From: CAZPEV01 sp964585635
Lineage (GTDB): Bacteria; Zixibacteria; MSB-5A5; GN15; JAAZOE01
Direction of reading: 5' to 3'
DNA length: 7,996 bases
NCBI GenBank assembly: GCA_964585635.1
Contig: CAZPEV010000152.1
Coordinates: 1 to 7,996, forward strand
Notes under the pieces: model-generated
Told to the model about the DNA's origin: nothing
Seen by the model: only the letters and a program-made list of their open reading frames with translations
Database searches by the model: none
Made by a program: the position numbers and the translations under genes
Shown here: positions 1-7,388 of the stretch, piece after piece
Position numbering within the stretch: position 1 is the stretch's first letter
Layout of the letters: each line of letters starts with the position of its first letter

Positions 1-533
1 ATGGCCACTTTGGGAAACATGAGCGGCGATCCCAGCACGGCCTTTTCATGCGTCTCCCAGTTCGTAAAGACGCCGCCGCTGTCGGCTTCCGACCCCGTGT
101 CCGCCAGGGTAGGAATTTCGATGATCGGCAGGGCGCGGGTCACCGGCCGGGAAGGCCGTTCGCCATGAGGGATAAAATCCCAAATCGGTTTGGCTTCCAG
201 CGTCGCCACGGCGATGGCCTTGGCCGCGTCCATGGAAGAACCGCCGCCGAGACCGATGACGAGGTCGCATTTATTGGCGCGGGCCAGCGCCCCGGCGGCG
301 TCAATGGTCGAGGTGCGCGGATTCGGCTCGATCTTGTCGAACACGACCGCCTCCACGCCCTCTTTTTCGAGATGGTCGGTCACGCGGTTGACAATTCCAA
401 ACTCCGAGGCCGACCGCTTGCCGGTGACGATCAACGCCCGGCGACCGAGCCGGGCCGCTTCCACACCGGCCTGGTCGATGGTTCCGGAGCCGAAGATGAT
501 CTTCGTGGGCAGATAGAATGTAAAATTTCGCAT
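1..533 (-). CDS. Iron-containing alcohol dehydrogenase, N-terminal 177 residues (partial at left edge)
   Basis: This is the N-terminal NAD(P)-binding half of a group III (Fe-dependent) alcohol dehydrogenase, a cytoplasmic enzyme interconverting alcohols or diols and aldehydes. The visible motifs are an opening FYLPTKIIFGSG typical of the family, a dinucleotide-binding loop GGGSSMDAAK at residues 96-105, and PTLADTGSEAD at 141-151, which matches the family's T-x-GTGSE segment with D where G is usual. The metal-binding Asp and three His residues belong near residue 190 onward, so they are off the window and cannot be checked. The start is ATG at 533, with AGGAGA (543-548) 9 nt upstream. It is the last minus-strand gene, 125 bp after the SGNH gene. 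That gap, the good ribosome site and a possible weak promoter suggest it may be expressed separately. The family is clear; the substrate (butanol, propanediol, lactaldehyde or another) cannot be told. Confidence 0.93.
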   Translation of the reverse strand, partial: MRNFTFYLPTKIIFGSGTIDQAGVEAARLGRRALIVTGKRSASEFGIVNRVTDHLEKEGVEAVVFDKIEPNPRTSTIDAAGALARANKCDLVIGLGGGSSMDAAKAIAVATLEAKPIWDFIPHGERPSRPVTRALPIIEIPTLADTGSEADSGGVFTNWETHEKAVLGSPLMFPKVA

Positions 534-576
534 CGCTGGTTATCTCCTACCGTGATGTCTCACAATTCGATGGCGG

Positions 577-605
577 AAAATAGCGACTGACGCGGGAAAA
601 GGCAA
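577..605 (-). promoter_or_regulatory. Possible weak sigma70-type promoter before the alcohol dehydrogenase gene
   Basis: Read on the minus strand, TTGCCT (600-605) and TATTTT (577-582) are separated by exactly 17 bp. Each matches 4 of 6 consensus bases. The -10 box lies about 43 bp before the ATG at 533. The layout is right but the match is weak, and such matches arise by chance, so this is a suggestion only. No intrinsic terminator is visible in the rest of the 534-658 gap. Confidence 0.25.
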
Positions 606-658
606 CGGATTTCATGGCGTTTGGCCATCGGGCAGGCGTCGAAGCGAGCGGGAACTGC

Positions 659-1687
659 TTATGGCTCTTTGGTGCTCAAGACGGAGTCGATCACCTCAGC
701 CAGCCGAGCGGTATATTCACGGGCGCCGGCGATCGCCAGATGATCGGCCGACTGCATCTTTTCTTTGGGGAAGGTCATCGGCGTGGAAAGAATGTAATGG
801 AAACGATCGCTTCCGGCGGCAAGGTCGGCGATGGCCGAGCGGAACCGGGCAAAGTACACCTGAAAAGCGGATTCAGTGAATAGGCTATCATAGAGAGGAC
901 CGTTGGCGACGAAGAGATCACAATGGGATTTTCGGGCCGTTTGCGCCAGCCACTCCAGCGCCCGGCGGTTTTCGTCAGACAGTACCGGACCATTCTCCCT
1001 AACGAACGCCTTATGAACCGCCGCGTCGTCAACGACGCGAGTCGGCGTCGCCGTACTTTCGGCCATGAAGCCGTCGGGATTCAACTTCAGAGCCGAGGGG
1101 AAAGCCGCCCACGGATGTTGAAATAGCTCGGCCAGGGTTCGGTTTTCGGCGTAGAGCGGCGCGTAGCGGCAGAGCATCACCTTCACCCGCTCTTTTAGGG
1201 TCAGGTCGGCCAACGGCGTCCACCGCCACCATCGGCCCGGCACCTGTGACAGGACGCCGATATTTTTATCGCGCGACCACATGTCATATGAATGGATAAT
1301 CAGGATCGCCCGGGGGGCGCCGAAGCGGTTGATATACTCTCCCAGCATCCAGGCGTCATCCAGAGCCAGGGCGTCGCCGATGGTGCAGAGGTTAAGCGCC
1401 GAGAGGCCGAGCCGGTCTTTCAAAAGGGAGGGATCGACCCCCTGATTGCCGCCGGAATCGCCCAGGATAAGTAGATCGACCGGACGGTTAAGCCCGCGCA
1501 ACATCGCCCATTTGGCTCGAATCAGCAGGTAACCGACGTTCGACGTGTTGCCGAAGAGATACCAGACCGAGGCGAAGTTGACCATCACCGTCAGCAGCAG
1601 GGCGCCGGCGACCATGGCCATGATCCGCCGCCGGCCGGTTGCCGGAATAACTTCTTTGGGGATTCGTTTGCTGCCTCGGCCGATCAT
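659..1687 (-). CDS. SGNH/GDSL-like membrane-anchored protein, partner of the MBOAT acyltransferase
   Basis: This 342-residue protein has a short basic N-terminus, one membrane segment at about residues 23-46, and then an extracytoplasmic domain. That domain opens with LLILGDSGGNQG (72-83), which fits SGNH block I with nucleophile Ser78 in GDS. Near the end SADHLAIAGAREYT (313-326) fits the block V region with His316. Together with the MBOAT gene 27 bp upstream, this resembles two-component O-acetylation systems (AlgI with AlgJ/AlgX, DltB with DltD), where the MBOAT exports the acyl group and the SGNH protein transfers it to a glycan. That role is inferred from context. The Asp usually placed two or three residues before the His is not there (Ser313, Ala314); Asp315 is directly adjacent instead. 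The ATG at 1687 is the first possible start after an in-frame stop at 1703-1705. AAGGA lies about 12 nt upstream, a weak site. Substrate unknown. Confidence 0.75.
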   Translation of the reverse strand: MIGRGSKRIPKEVIPATGRRRIMAMVAGALLLTVMVNFASVWYLFGNTSNVGYLLIRAKWAMLRGLNRPVDLLILGDSGGNQGVDPSLLKDRLGLSALNLCTIGDALALDDAWMLGEYINRFGAPRAILIIHSYDMWSRDKNIGVLSQVPGRWWRWTPLADLTLKERVKVMLCRYAPLYAENRTLAELFQHPWAAFPSALKLNPDGFMAESTATPTRVVDDAAVHKAFVRENGPVLSDENRRALEWLAQTARKSHCDLFVANGPLYDSLFTESAFQVYFARFRSAIADLAAGSDRFHYILSTPMTFPKEKMQSADHLAIAGAREYTARLAEVIDSVLSTKEP

Positions 1688-1714
1688 GATGATGTCAGTT
1701 CCTTATCCCTTCAA

Positions 1715-3154
1715 TCAAAACTGAAAATAGATGAATTCCATTGACTGCCGCAGTCCAAAGACAAAGATCGCCACGAGGCCGGCGGCATATAGCGGTATCT
1801 GAATCCACGGCCGAGCCCGGAGCGGCGCGAGGAGGTCCCGGGTGGACGACTGCCACAGGTGGGCGGCAAGCAGCGGCAAGGAGAAAAAGCCCAGTTGATA
1901 GGCCAGCGCACCAGTCTGGTCGGATGACGTCAGGCCGATATGGGTCAGCATATAGGCGATCTGACCCACCGAGGTGGCCCGAAAGATGACCCAGCCGACG
2001 GTCACCAGAGCAAAGGTGCCGATGATTTTCAGACCGGCGCCTGAGCGCGTCGCGTACGGGGTGACTTCCCCCCTCTTTCCCCAACGGCGGTCGTACATCG
2101 CGTACAGGACGAGCAGAAGCCCATGATAGGCTCCCCAGATGACGAAATTCCAGGCGGCGCCGTGCCATAGGCCGCTGACCAGAAAGACGAAGAACAGGCT
2201 GAAGTACCAGCGCATCGTCACCCATATCCCACCGCCGAAGGGTGTGTTCTTGACCAAATTCCACCAGAGGTAATCCCGGAACCAACTGGTCAGGGCGATA
2301 TGCCAGCGGCGCCAGAAATCTCCCGGATTGGCGGCCAGGTAGGGAAGCTTGAAGTTGACCATCAGTTCGAAGCCCAAGAGCCGAGCCAGGCCGCGGGCGA
2401 TGTCCGAATAGCCGGAGAAGTCGCAGTAGATTTGGACGGTGAAGGCGAGGATGCCGATGATGATGTCAAAGCCCTGGAATTGCATGTAGCCGTCGAATAT
2501 CTTATCGGCGATGAGGGCGACGTTATCGGCGATCACGACTTTCTTGACAAATCCCGACAGGAGCAGGTACAGCCCGGCGTTGACCCGGTCGGGAGAGATT
2601 GTACGCGGGCGTCCGAACTGCGGCAGCATATTGAGGGCACGCTCGATCGGGCCGGACAGCAGTTGTGGAAAAAAGGCGACGAACAGGGCGAAATTGAAGA
2701 AGTCGTTCGTCGGGGCCAGGCGGCCGCGATAGATGTCGAGCGGATAGGTCATCGCCTGGAAGGTATAGAAAGAGATTCCCAACGGCAGGATAATATGGAG
2801 GGTGACGGCGCCGGGGGTCATGCCCACCAGATGCAGCAGATCGGCCAAACCGGCGGCAAAGAAGTTGAAATATTTGAAAAAGCCGAGGATGACCAGGTTG
2901 GCGATCACCGCCAGAATGATAACGCTCTTGCGGCGGCCCGGAACGACGCTTCGCTGAATCAAGCCCCCGGCGAAAAAATTGACCAGGGTGATGCCGATGA
3001 GGAGCGGGATGAAGCGCCAATCCCAGTAGCCGTAGAAGGCGTAGCTGGCCACGAGGAGCAACCGATTTTGGACTAGGTGTTGACGACGGAGGAGCAGATA
3101 AGTGGCATAGACTGCGGCAAAGAAGGCGATGAAGACGAGCGAGTTGAAGAGCAT
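1715..3154 (-). CDS. MBOAT-family membrane O-acyltransferase (AlgI/DltB-like)
   Basis: This polytopic inner-membrane protein of 479 residues begins MLFNSLVFIAFF, the usual opening of AlgI-type MBOATs. Family landmarks follow: SYAFYGYWDWRF (38-49), LPLGISFYTFQ (123-133), FFPQLLSGPIERA (161-173), CDFSGYSDIARGLARLLGF (244-262), FWRRWHIALTSWFRDYL (280-296) and SGLWHGAAWNF (327-337). His331 is the expected catalytic histidine. Such proteins pass acyl groups, usually acetyl, across the membrane for a partner to place on a polysaccharide. The SGNH gene 27 bp downstream is the likely partner. After FRDYL the usual YIPLGGN-type segment is replaced by WWNLVKNTPFGGG (297-309), so the protein is not an orthodox AlgI. 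I chose ATG 3154 over the in-frame GTG at 3172 because GGAGGG (3165-3170) lies 10 nt before the ATG and overlaps the GTG itself. No glycan synthase is visible nearby, so the acceptor is unknown. Confidence 0.92.
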   Translation of the reverse strand: MLFNSLVFIAFFAAVYATYLLLRRQHLVQNRLLLVASYAFYGYWDWRFIPLLIGITLVNFFAGGLIQRSVVPGRRKSVIILAVIANLVILGFFKYFNFFAAGLADLLHLVGMTPGAVTLHIILPLGISFYTFQAMTYPLDIYRGRLAPTNDFFNFALFVAFFPQLLSGPIERALNMLPQFGRPRTISPDRVNAGLYLLLSGFVKKVVIADNVALIADKIFDGYMQFQGFDIIIGILAFTVQIYCDFSGYSDIARGLARLLGFELMVNFKLPYLAANPGDFWRRWHIALTSWFRDYLWWNLVKNTPFGGGIWVTMRWYFSLFFVFLVSGLWHGAAWNFVIWGAYHGLLLVLYAMYDRRWGKRGEVTPYATRSGAGLKIIGTFALVTVGWVIFRATSVGQIAYMLTHIGLTSSDQTGALAYQLGFFSLPLLAAHLWQSSTRDLLAPLRARPWIQIPLYAAGLVAIFVFGLRQSMEFIYFQF

Positions 3155-3164
3155 AACCGCCTGT

Positions 3165-3170
3165 CCCTCC
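3165..3170 (-). promoter_or_regulatory. Ribosome binding site that fixes the MBOAT start
   Basis: GGAGGG on the minus strand lies 10 nt before the ATG at 3154. The alternative in-frame GTG (3170-3172) sits on the edge of this motif and so cannot be served by it. The shorter reading also begins with the family-typical MLFNSLVF. Confidence 0.75.
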
Positions 3171-3176
3171 ACATCA

Positions 3177-3230
3177 GGCCGTCATATCCCAATCTTCAAG
3201 GCCGGCGCCGGCCGGCCGGATATGACTGCC
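3177..3230. repeat. Intergenic inverted repeat with GC-palindromic core (strong hairpin)
   Basis: The arms 3177-3189 (ggccgtcatatcc) and 3218-3230 (ggatatgactgcc) are inverted copies matching at 12 of 13 positions, including 9 perfect pairs next to the loop. The 28-nt spacer contains a perfect 14-bp palindrome, GGCCGGCGCCGGCC (3200-3213), which runs into a further GGCCGG. The element fills most of the 81-bp gap between the GH57 stop and the MBOAT start and lies on their shared transcript. No T-run follows it on either strand, so it is not a textbook intrinsic terminator. It could be an mRNA-stability hairpin, a REP-like dispersed element, a factor-dependent attenuator or a protein-binding site. 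The sequence shows the structure only, not its function. Confidence 0.8.
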
Positions 3231-3235
3231 ATTTC

Positions 3236-5419
3236 CTATACGGCCGAAACCCTCATCTGACCGGCGGAGTCGGGCGCTTTCATTTTGGCCAGCGGCCCGG
3301 CAAAAAGACGAAATCGCAACGGGAATTCCCGGCCGTTATTCAAGGCCGTCTCATAGACGAACATGGTGCAACTGCCCTGGAACACCTTTTCGAATCCGGC
3401 CTCCGACAGCGACACGGTATAGATCGGCATCCGCCACAATGTTGCCGGCAGGCTTGACACGATCTCAATCCCCACGTTTTGATAACGATCAACGTAGGCC
3501 ACCTTCCGCGCTCCGGGCGAAGTCGCCAAGGCCGCCAGGTGGCGCTGGTCCGGCTGGAGATCATCGATCAGCGCAAAGCGATCGTCGGCCTCGGGCGCCA
3601 AGAGATTGAAATCGAATTCCACGGCGAAGGTGACCGGCAGGACGTCGCCTTGGTGCTGCGCCAACGAATAATCGATGGTTATGCGGTTGCCATGCTTGGG
3701 GAAGGTGATGATTTTTTGGACCTGCACGGCGCAGACGCTCTCCCCGGCCCGCACCTGTCCCCGGCGAGTCAGGGTCACCTGGTAAGCATCGCTGCTATCC
3801 TTGAGCGATGATTCATAGGGTTGGTCGACGAAATCTCCCAGTTCGATCCATTGCCCGGAAGCGAAGTCCTCAAGCCTGGTTCCGGCCGGCAGGAAATGAT
3901 CGATCAGCGGCCGCCGCAGGTACCAGTCATGGACCAACAACTTTTCCAAACCGGGTTCTTTGGACAGCACGGCGTCATGAATCGACTTGGTATAGCCGGG
4001 ATGATCGCCCGGCTTCAACCCCAGCAGCCTTTGATGATACCCTTCGCGGCGCCGGGTGAGGACGTCGGCAAAATTGACGTTTGCCTCCATGCTATCCAAC
4101 TCGGTGATCCGCCCGCCCTGCTGGGGCGAGACGACCAGCGCCAGATCGGGGCTGCTCAGGATGATGTCGGCATAGCCGTCGCAATCGCGATCCTCGATGG
4201 CTGCGGCGACCTCAGTCCCGGCCAACCGCCGCAGAATAGCTTCCGCCGCAATCAGCTTCTGGTACACGGCCGAACGCAGATGCGGCAGGTACAAGCCGCC
4301 GAAGACACCGTGCCAGTAGGCACAGTTGCATTGCCCGGCGTAGAGCAGGTGTTGCGCCTGGGCCAGTTCATGGTGGTCGACGGCGTCTTTCGCGGCCGCC
4401 GCTTGAAACAGGTTGGAGACGGCGAGCATCTTCTTGTGCATCAGATTGGCCTCGGGATATTTGGCCAGAAATCCGCGCCAATGGCCGCCGCGCACGAAAT
4501 GACCATAGCGGTCCAACAGGTCGTGCGGCTTGAGTTTTTCCTCGAATGCTTCAAGCTCCACAAAGCTGTCGGCCGGCAACGCCCAATGCAACATTTCGCG
4601 GTAGGACGCCGACGGCAGATAAATCCGTCCCAGCGGCGGCGATTGATCGACCGCCTCGCCGAGCGGCAGGACGTCGAGCCAGTCGCGATTGTCTTCCAGG
4701 ACGGCAAAGAATCGTTCCAGCCAGCGGTCGGTGTAGCAATGCTGGAAGGTATTGGGCCAGACGCCGAATTTTTCGCCGTCGTCGGCGTACACCGCCAAGC
4801 CGCCGGGATGAGCCTCCGCCGCCCGGCGCAGGAAGGTTATGATATCCTCAGGAGTACCAAACGGTATCAGGTAGCGCAGCTTTTGCAGGATCGGCAGAAG
4901 GGTGACGCACCGCCCGGCCTCCTCGGTGATATAGGTCCCGAACAACTGCTGGTCGTGCAGACCGGTGTATTTGAAATGGGTGTCGTCAAGCGGGAGAAAG
5001 CGAATGCCGCACTCATGGATCGTCTTCGGCAGATGCGGCTCCCAGACCCGCTCCGCCAGCCACATCCCCTGCGGTTCGGTTTTGAAATGCTCGCGCAGGT
5101 AGGCGGTCAGCATCTGCATCTGGCCGACCTTGTCCTGATCCGGAATCGCCGGCAAAATAGGTTCATAGAAGGCGCCGGTTAAAAGTTCGACCTGGCGGCA
5201 ATCCACCATCTCCCGCACCAGATCGAAAAACTCGGGATGATGCCGGTGAATCCAGTCCCAGAGAATACCCGATTGATGAAACGAAAACCTGAGACCGGGG
5301 TGGCGGCGGGCCAGTTGCAGAAAGGGGAGGTAGCACTGCGCATAGGCGTCTTCGAAGACCGAAGTGAAATTCCCCACCGGTTGGTGATTATGCAGGGCGA
5401 AGGCCAGTTTGAATTTCAC
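3236..5419 (-). CDS. GH57 family alpha-amylase / 4-alpha-glucanotransferase
   Basis: This 727-residue cytoplasmic enzyme has no signal peptide and acts on alpha-1,4-glucans such as glycogen or maltodextrins. All five GH57 signature regions are visible: HNHQPVG (10-16), GAFYEP (82-87), WLAERVWEP (120-128) with nucleophile Glu123, YADDGEKFG (211-219) with acid/base Asp214, and LMHKKMLAVS (326-335). Glu123 and Asp214 carry the same numbers as the catalytic pair of Thermococcus litoralis 4-alpha-glucanotransferase. The helical segment with CAYWHGVFGGLYLPHLR (365-381) follows, then a long beta-rich C-terminal region beginning DRDCDGYADIIL, consistent with DUF1925/DUF1926. It is somewhat longer than the archaeal enzyme (about 660 residues). 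The start is GTG at 5419: the HQP motif follows within 14 residues, and GGAG (5431-5434) lies 11 nt upstream inside the MCE gene. Hydrolase and transferase activity cannot be told apart by eye. Confidence 0.95.
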   Translation of the reverse strand: MKFKLAFALHNHQPVGNFTSVFEDAYAQCYLPFLQLARRHPGLRFSFHQSGILWDWIHRHHPEFFDLVREMVDCRQVELLTGAFYEPILPAIPDQDKVGQMQMLTAYLREHFKTEPQGMWLAERVWEPHLPKTIHECGIRFLPLDDTHFKYTGLHDQQLFGTYITEEAGRCVTLLPILQKLRYLIPFGTPEDIITFLRRAAEAHPGGLAVYADDGEKFGVWPNTFQHCYTDRWLERFFAVLEDNRDWLDVLPLGEAVDQSPPLGRIYLPSASYREMLHWALPADSFVELEAFEEKLKPHDLLDRYGHFVRGGHWRGFLAKYPEANLMHKKMLAVSNLFQAAAAKDAVDHHELAQAQHLLYAGQCNCAYWHGVFGGLYLPHLRSAVYQKLIAAEAILRRLAGTEVAAAIEDRDCDGYADIILSSPDLALVVSPQQGGRITELDSMEANVNFADVLTRRREGYHQRLLGLKPGDHPGYTKSIHDAVLSKEPGLEKLLVHDWYLRRPLIDHFLPAGTRLEDFASGQWIELGDFVDQPYESSLKDSSDAYQVTLTRRGQVRAGESVCAVQVQKIITFPKHGNRITIDYSLAQHQGDVLPVTFAVEFDFNLLAPEADDRFALIDDLQPDQRHLAALATSPGARKVAYVDRYQNVGIEIVSSLPATLWRMPIYTVSLSEAGFEKVFQGSCTMFVYETALNNGREFPLRFRLFAGPLAKMKAPDSAGQMRVSAV

Positions 5420-5421
5420 GT

Positions 5422-6324
5422 TTAGAATAACTCCACGCTGAAGTTGATATATTTTTTGGGGTTGTCGCGGACGTCGTTGACGAGGCTGTCCAGGTTGTGA
5501 GCGGTGCGTCGCAAATCATCGTACAGGCGCCGGTCCTGAATCAGCATCCGCAACGACCCCTCCGATTGCTCCAGGTTCTCGGCGAATGATCTCAGCTTGC
5601 CGGAGGCATCTTCCATGTCGGTCAGCATCGCCAGCAGGCGGCGCGAGGCGGCGTCGAAATTCACCGCGCCGGTGTCGATATAGGCCTGATTGCGACCCAG
5701 GCCGACCCGCAGATTGCGGGCCAAGGCGGCAAAATCATTGACGGCGCTGTCGACTTTGGGCAGGTTTTTGCCGGTGGCGTCATTGAGGCGGCCGGTGATA
5801 TTCTGCAGGCTGGTAATCGTCTCGGAGAACCGGTCCAGCGTCTGCGGCGAAATGACGGTCCGCTGTAGGAGGCCGACCAAATCGTTCATGCGCACGATTA
5901 CCTCGCCCATCATCCCCATGACTTCCGGAATGCCGGCGTCAAAGGAACCGCGGGCGGGCCGGGACAGATCAAGTTTGGCCGCCGCCGTGCCGGTCTTGAC
6001 GGCGACAAACCGCTCCCCCATGAGGCCGATGTTTTTGACGATGAAGCTGGCATCATCTTTCAATACGACGTCGCTGCCGACATCGAGTCTGACCAGCACC
6101 CACCCGCCTGAAAGTGTCATTTCATTCACTTTTCCTTTGTTGACGCCGGAAATCGCCACCGGGTCGCCCGTCGCCAAGGCCCCTACTTCGGGAAACTGAA
6201 CGGTTACCGAGTAGAACTTCTGCCCGTACTGATACCCTTTGGCCAAGTAGACGCCGAAGATAACAATCGCGGCGCCGACCAGGACCAGCAATCCGACCTT
6301 CAGCTCAATGTTCTTGGACGCCAT
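5422..6324 (-). CDS. MCE/MlaD-family lipid-transport substrate-binding protein
   Basis: This 300-residue protein has a single N-terminal membrane anchor at about residues 9-28 and then one MCE domain at about 36-112. The domain includes TGDPVAISGVNKGKV (52-66), the family's core G-V-x-V-G-V pattern. The rest (about 135-300) is helical, with heptad-like stretches such as TSLQNITGRLNDA and DLRRTAHNLDSLVNDV, and ends DNPKKYINFSVELF, seen in many FCB MCE proteins. MlaD-type proteins form hexameric rings on an MlaFE ABC transporter and carry phospholipids or other hydrophobic molecules across the cell envelope. No mlaE permease or mlaF ATPase is adjacent here: rsgA lies upstream and GH57 downstream, so its transporter must be encoded elsewhere. 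The ATG at 6324 has AAGGA (6331-6335) 6 nt upstream. The name mlaD is not assigned because orthology cannot be shown. Confidence 0.9.
   Translation of the reverse strand: MASKNIELKVGLLVLVGAAIVIFGVYLAKGYQYGQKFYSVTVQFPEVGALATGDPVAISGVNKGKVNEMTLSGGWVLVRLDVGSDVVLKDDASFIVKNIGLMGERFVAVKTGTAAAKLDLSRPARGSFDAGIPEVMGMMGEVIVRMNDLVGLLQRTVISPQTLDRFSETITSLQNITGRLNDATGKNLPKVDSAVNDFAALARNLRVGLGRNQAYIDTGAVNFDAASRRLLAMLTDMEDASGKLRSFAENLEQSEGSLRMLIQDRRLYDDLRRTAHNLDSLVNDVRDNPKKYINFSVELF
5431..5434 (-). promoter_or_regulatory. Ribosome binding site for GH57 inside the end of the MCE gene
   Basis: GGAG on the minus strand lies within the last codons of the MCE gene, 11 nt before the GTG at 5419. The MCE stop TAA (5422-5424) is 2 nt before that GTG. 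This is a classic arrangement for translational coupling: ribosomes ending the MCE protein can restart on GH57. Confidence 0.6.
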
Positions 6325-6384
6325 ACGGTTTCCTTATTAATCTATGTCGGCCTCGGCGGGCCTTTCCTTTGCCATCTGGTACGG

Positions 6385-6410
6385 ATTTCGACTCACAGAG
6401 AGTCGTAAAT
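6385..6410. repeat. Short hairpin across the rsgA stop codon
   Basis: CGACTC (6389-6394) and GAGTCG (6400-6405) form a perfect 6-bp stem around a 5-nt loop. Outer ATTT/AAAT arms (6385-6388 and 6407-6410) extend it to 10 pairs with a single bulged base. The structure spans the rsgA stop (6393-6395). No T-run follows on the minus strand, so it may only slow or protect the transcript before the MCE gene. Confidence 0.4.
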
Positions 6411-7298
6411 CTGACAATAGTTTTGATATCGAAGGGAGGAAATGGATCCCGCCACGACGGCTGACTTGACCGCGCAATCAGGTTCATGGAGATGGCTGCA
6501 GTTGGTGAATCGGCACTGGGCGGTCAGGGCCTGCATTTCGGGATAATGGTCGGCCAGGACACATCGGTCCAACTGCCAGAGACCAAGCACCTTGATTCCG
6601 GGGGTATCGATGACAAATCCCCCATCGGGCAGATGGAACAACTCGACATAGCTGGTGGTATGGCGACCCTTTCCGGTCGCCTGGGAGATGGTCGAGGTTC
6701 GCAGGTTCAACCCCGGCCATAACCGATTGAGCAACGAAGACTTGCCGACACCGGAATGCCCGGAGAGAATCGATCGGTGGTCTTTTAGGCAAGCCCGGAA
6801 CTCTTCCAGGCCGCGACCATCGACGGCCGAAGTGAGAAGCAATTTGTACCCCAGCCCCCGATAGATGCGAACGATATCATCGACCAGACGATGCGAGGCA
6901 AGATCGGCTTTATTGACGACTATGACAGGGGTCAGGCCGCCGACGGCCGCCATTACCAGGAAGCGGTCGATGAGGCCCGGCTTCAAAGGCGGTTCGGCGA
7001 CCGAAACGACGGCGATCAGGAAATCGATGTTGGCCGCCAAAACCTGTTCGGAGTCTTCCCTGCCGATCATCGGTCGCGACAGAACCGTTCGCCGTGGGCG
7101 GACCTCCTCGATAACGCCGCTGCGATCCCCCGCAACGGCGACCAGGACATCATCGCCGACAGCCACCGGCGTGGTCATGTCGGTCGCGAACTTGATTCGC
7201 TTGCGAAGGGCACAGGAATAATGAATGTTGCCGGCGAAGACGGTGAAGTGATTGCCGTGACCGCAGGTGACGATACCATCCAGCTTTGATTCTGCCAT
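6393..7298 (-). CDS. rsgA: RsgA, ribosome small-subunit-dependent circularly permuted GTPase
   Basis: RsgA (YjeQ/YloQ) binds the immature 30S subunit and couples GTP hydrolysis to late maturation of its decoding site. This 301-residue form has an N-terminal OB-fold (about 1-75) and then the permuted GTPase order: NKAD (129-132, G4), TSA (156-158, G5), GHSGVGKS (180-187, P-loop), GRHTT (211-215, G2) and DTPG (231-234, G3). The C-terminal zinc site is Cys262, Cys267, His269 and Cys275 in CRFTNCSHLHEPDC. The frame stays open upstream to 7448 (351 residues), but the extra residues are low-complexity and unlike the family. A good promoter at 7389-7417 lies inside that extension, so ATG 7298 is the likely start. 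GGAAG is only 3 nt before it, a poor ribosome site. It is divergent from secA and 68 bp ahead of the MCE gene, possibly cotranscribed with it. Confidence 0.97.
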   Translation of the reverse strand: MAESKLDGIVTCGHGNHFTVFAGNIHYSCALRKRIKFATDMTTPVAVGDDVLVAVAGDRSGVIEEVRPRRTVLSRPMIGREDSEQVLAANIDFLIAVVSVAEPPLKPGLIDRFLVMAAVGGLTPVIVVNKADLASHRLVDDIVRIYRGLGYKLLLTSAVDGRGLEEFRACLKDHRSILSGHSGVGKSSLLNRLWPGLNLRTSTISQATGKGRHTTSYVELFHLPDGGFVIDTPGIKVLGLWQLDRCVLADHYPEMQALTAQCRFTNCSHLHEPDCAVKSAVVAGSISSLRYQNYCQIYDSL

Positions 7299-7388
7299 AG
7301 TCTTCCGTTTGCCGGCCGCACTGCCGACGCACAATTCCCCTGACCCGTTTTCTCTGGGGATACCGTGTCTCGGCCTACGGCTGGGCGG

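Noticed and set aside
48..590. A 180-codon open frame on the plus strand.
   Set aside because: It is antisense to the iron-containing alcohol dehydrogenase, which shows clear motifs in its own frame.
614..628. A small hairpin ATGGC-GTTTG-GCCAT after the SGNH gene, considered as a terminator.
   Set aside because: The stem is only 5 bp and no T-run follows on the minus strand.
1695..2285. A 196-codon minus-strand frame overlapping the MBOAT gene.
   Set aside because: It is another frame of the same strand inside a clear MBOAT coding region, with low-complexity Arg/Pro/Gly content and no family resemblance.
2300..3076. A 258-codon open frame on the plus strand.
   Set aside because: It is antisense to the MBOAT gene. 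Its highly acidic, Gln/Asp/Gly-rich translation is what the complement of hydrophobic membrane codons produces.
3821..5182. A 453-codon open frame on the plus strand.
   Set aside because: It lies wholly antisense to the GH57 gene, whose catalytic motifs are all intact. Its translation looks like reversed codon bias with no recognisable domain.
5690..6199. A 169-codon plus-strand frame.
   Set aside because: It is antisense to the MCE gene, with no family features and Arg/Ser/Thr-rich composition.
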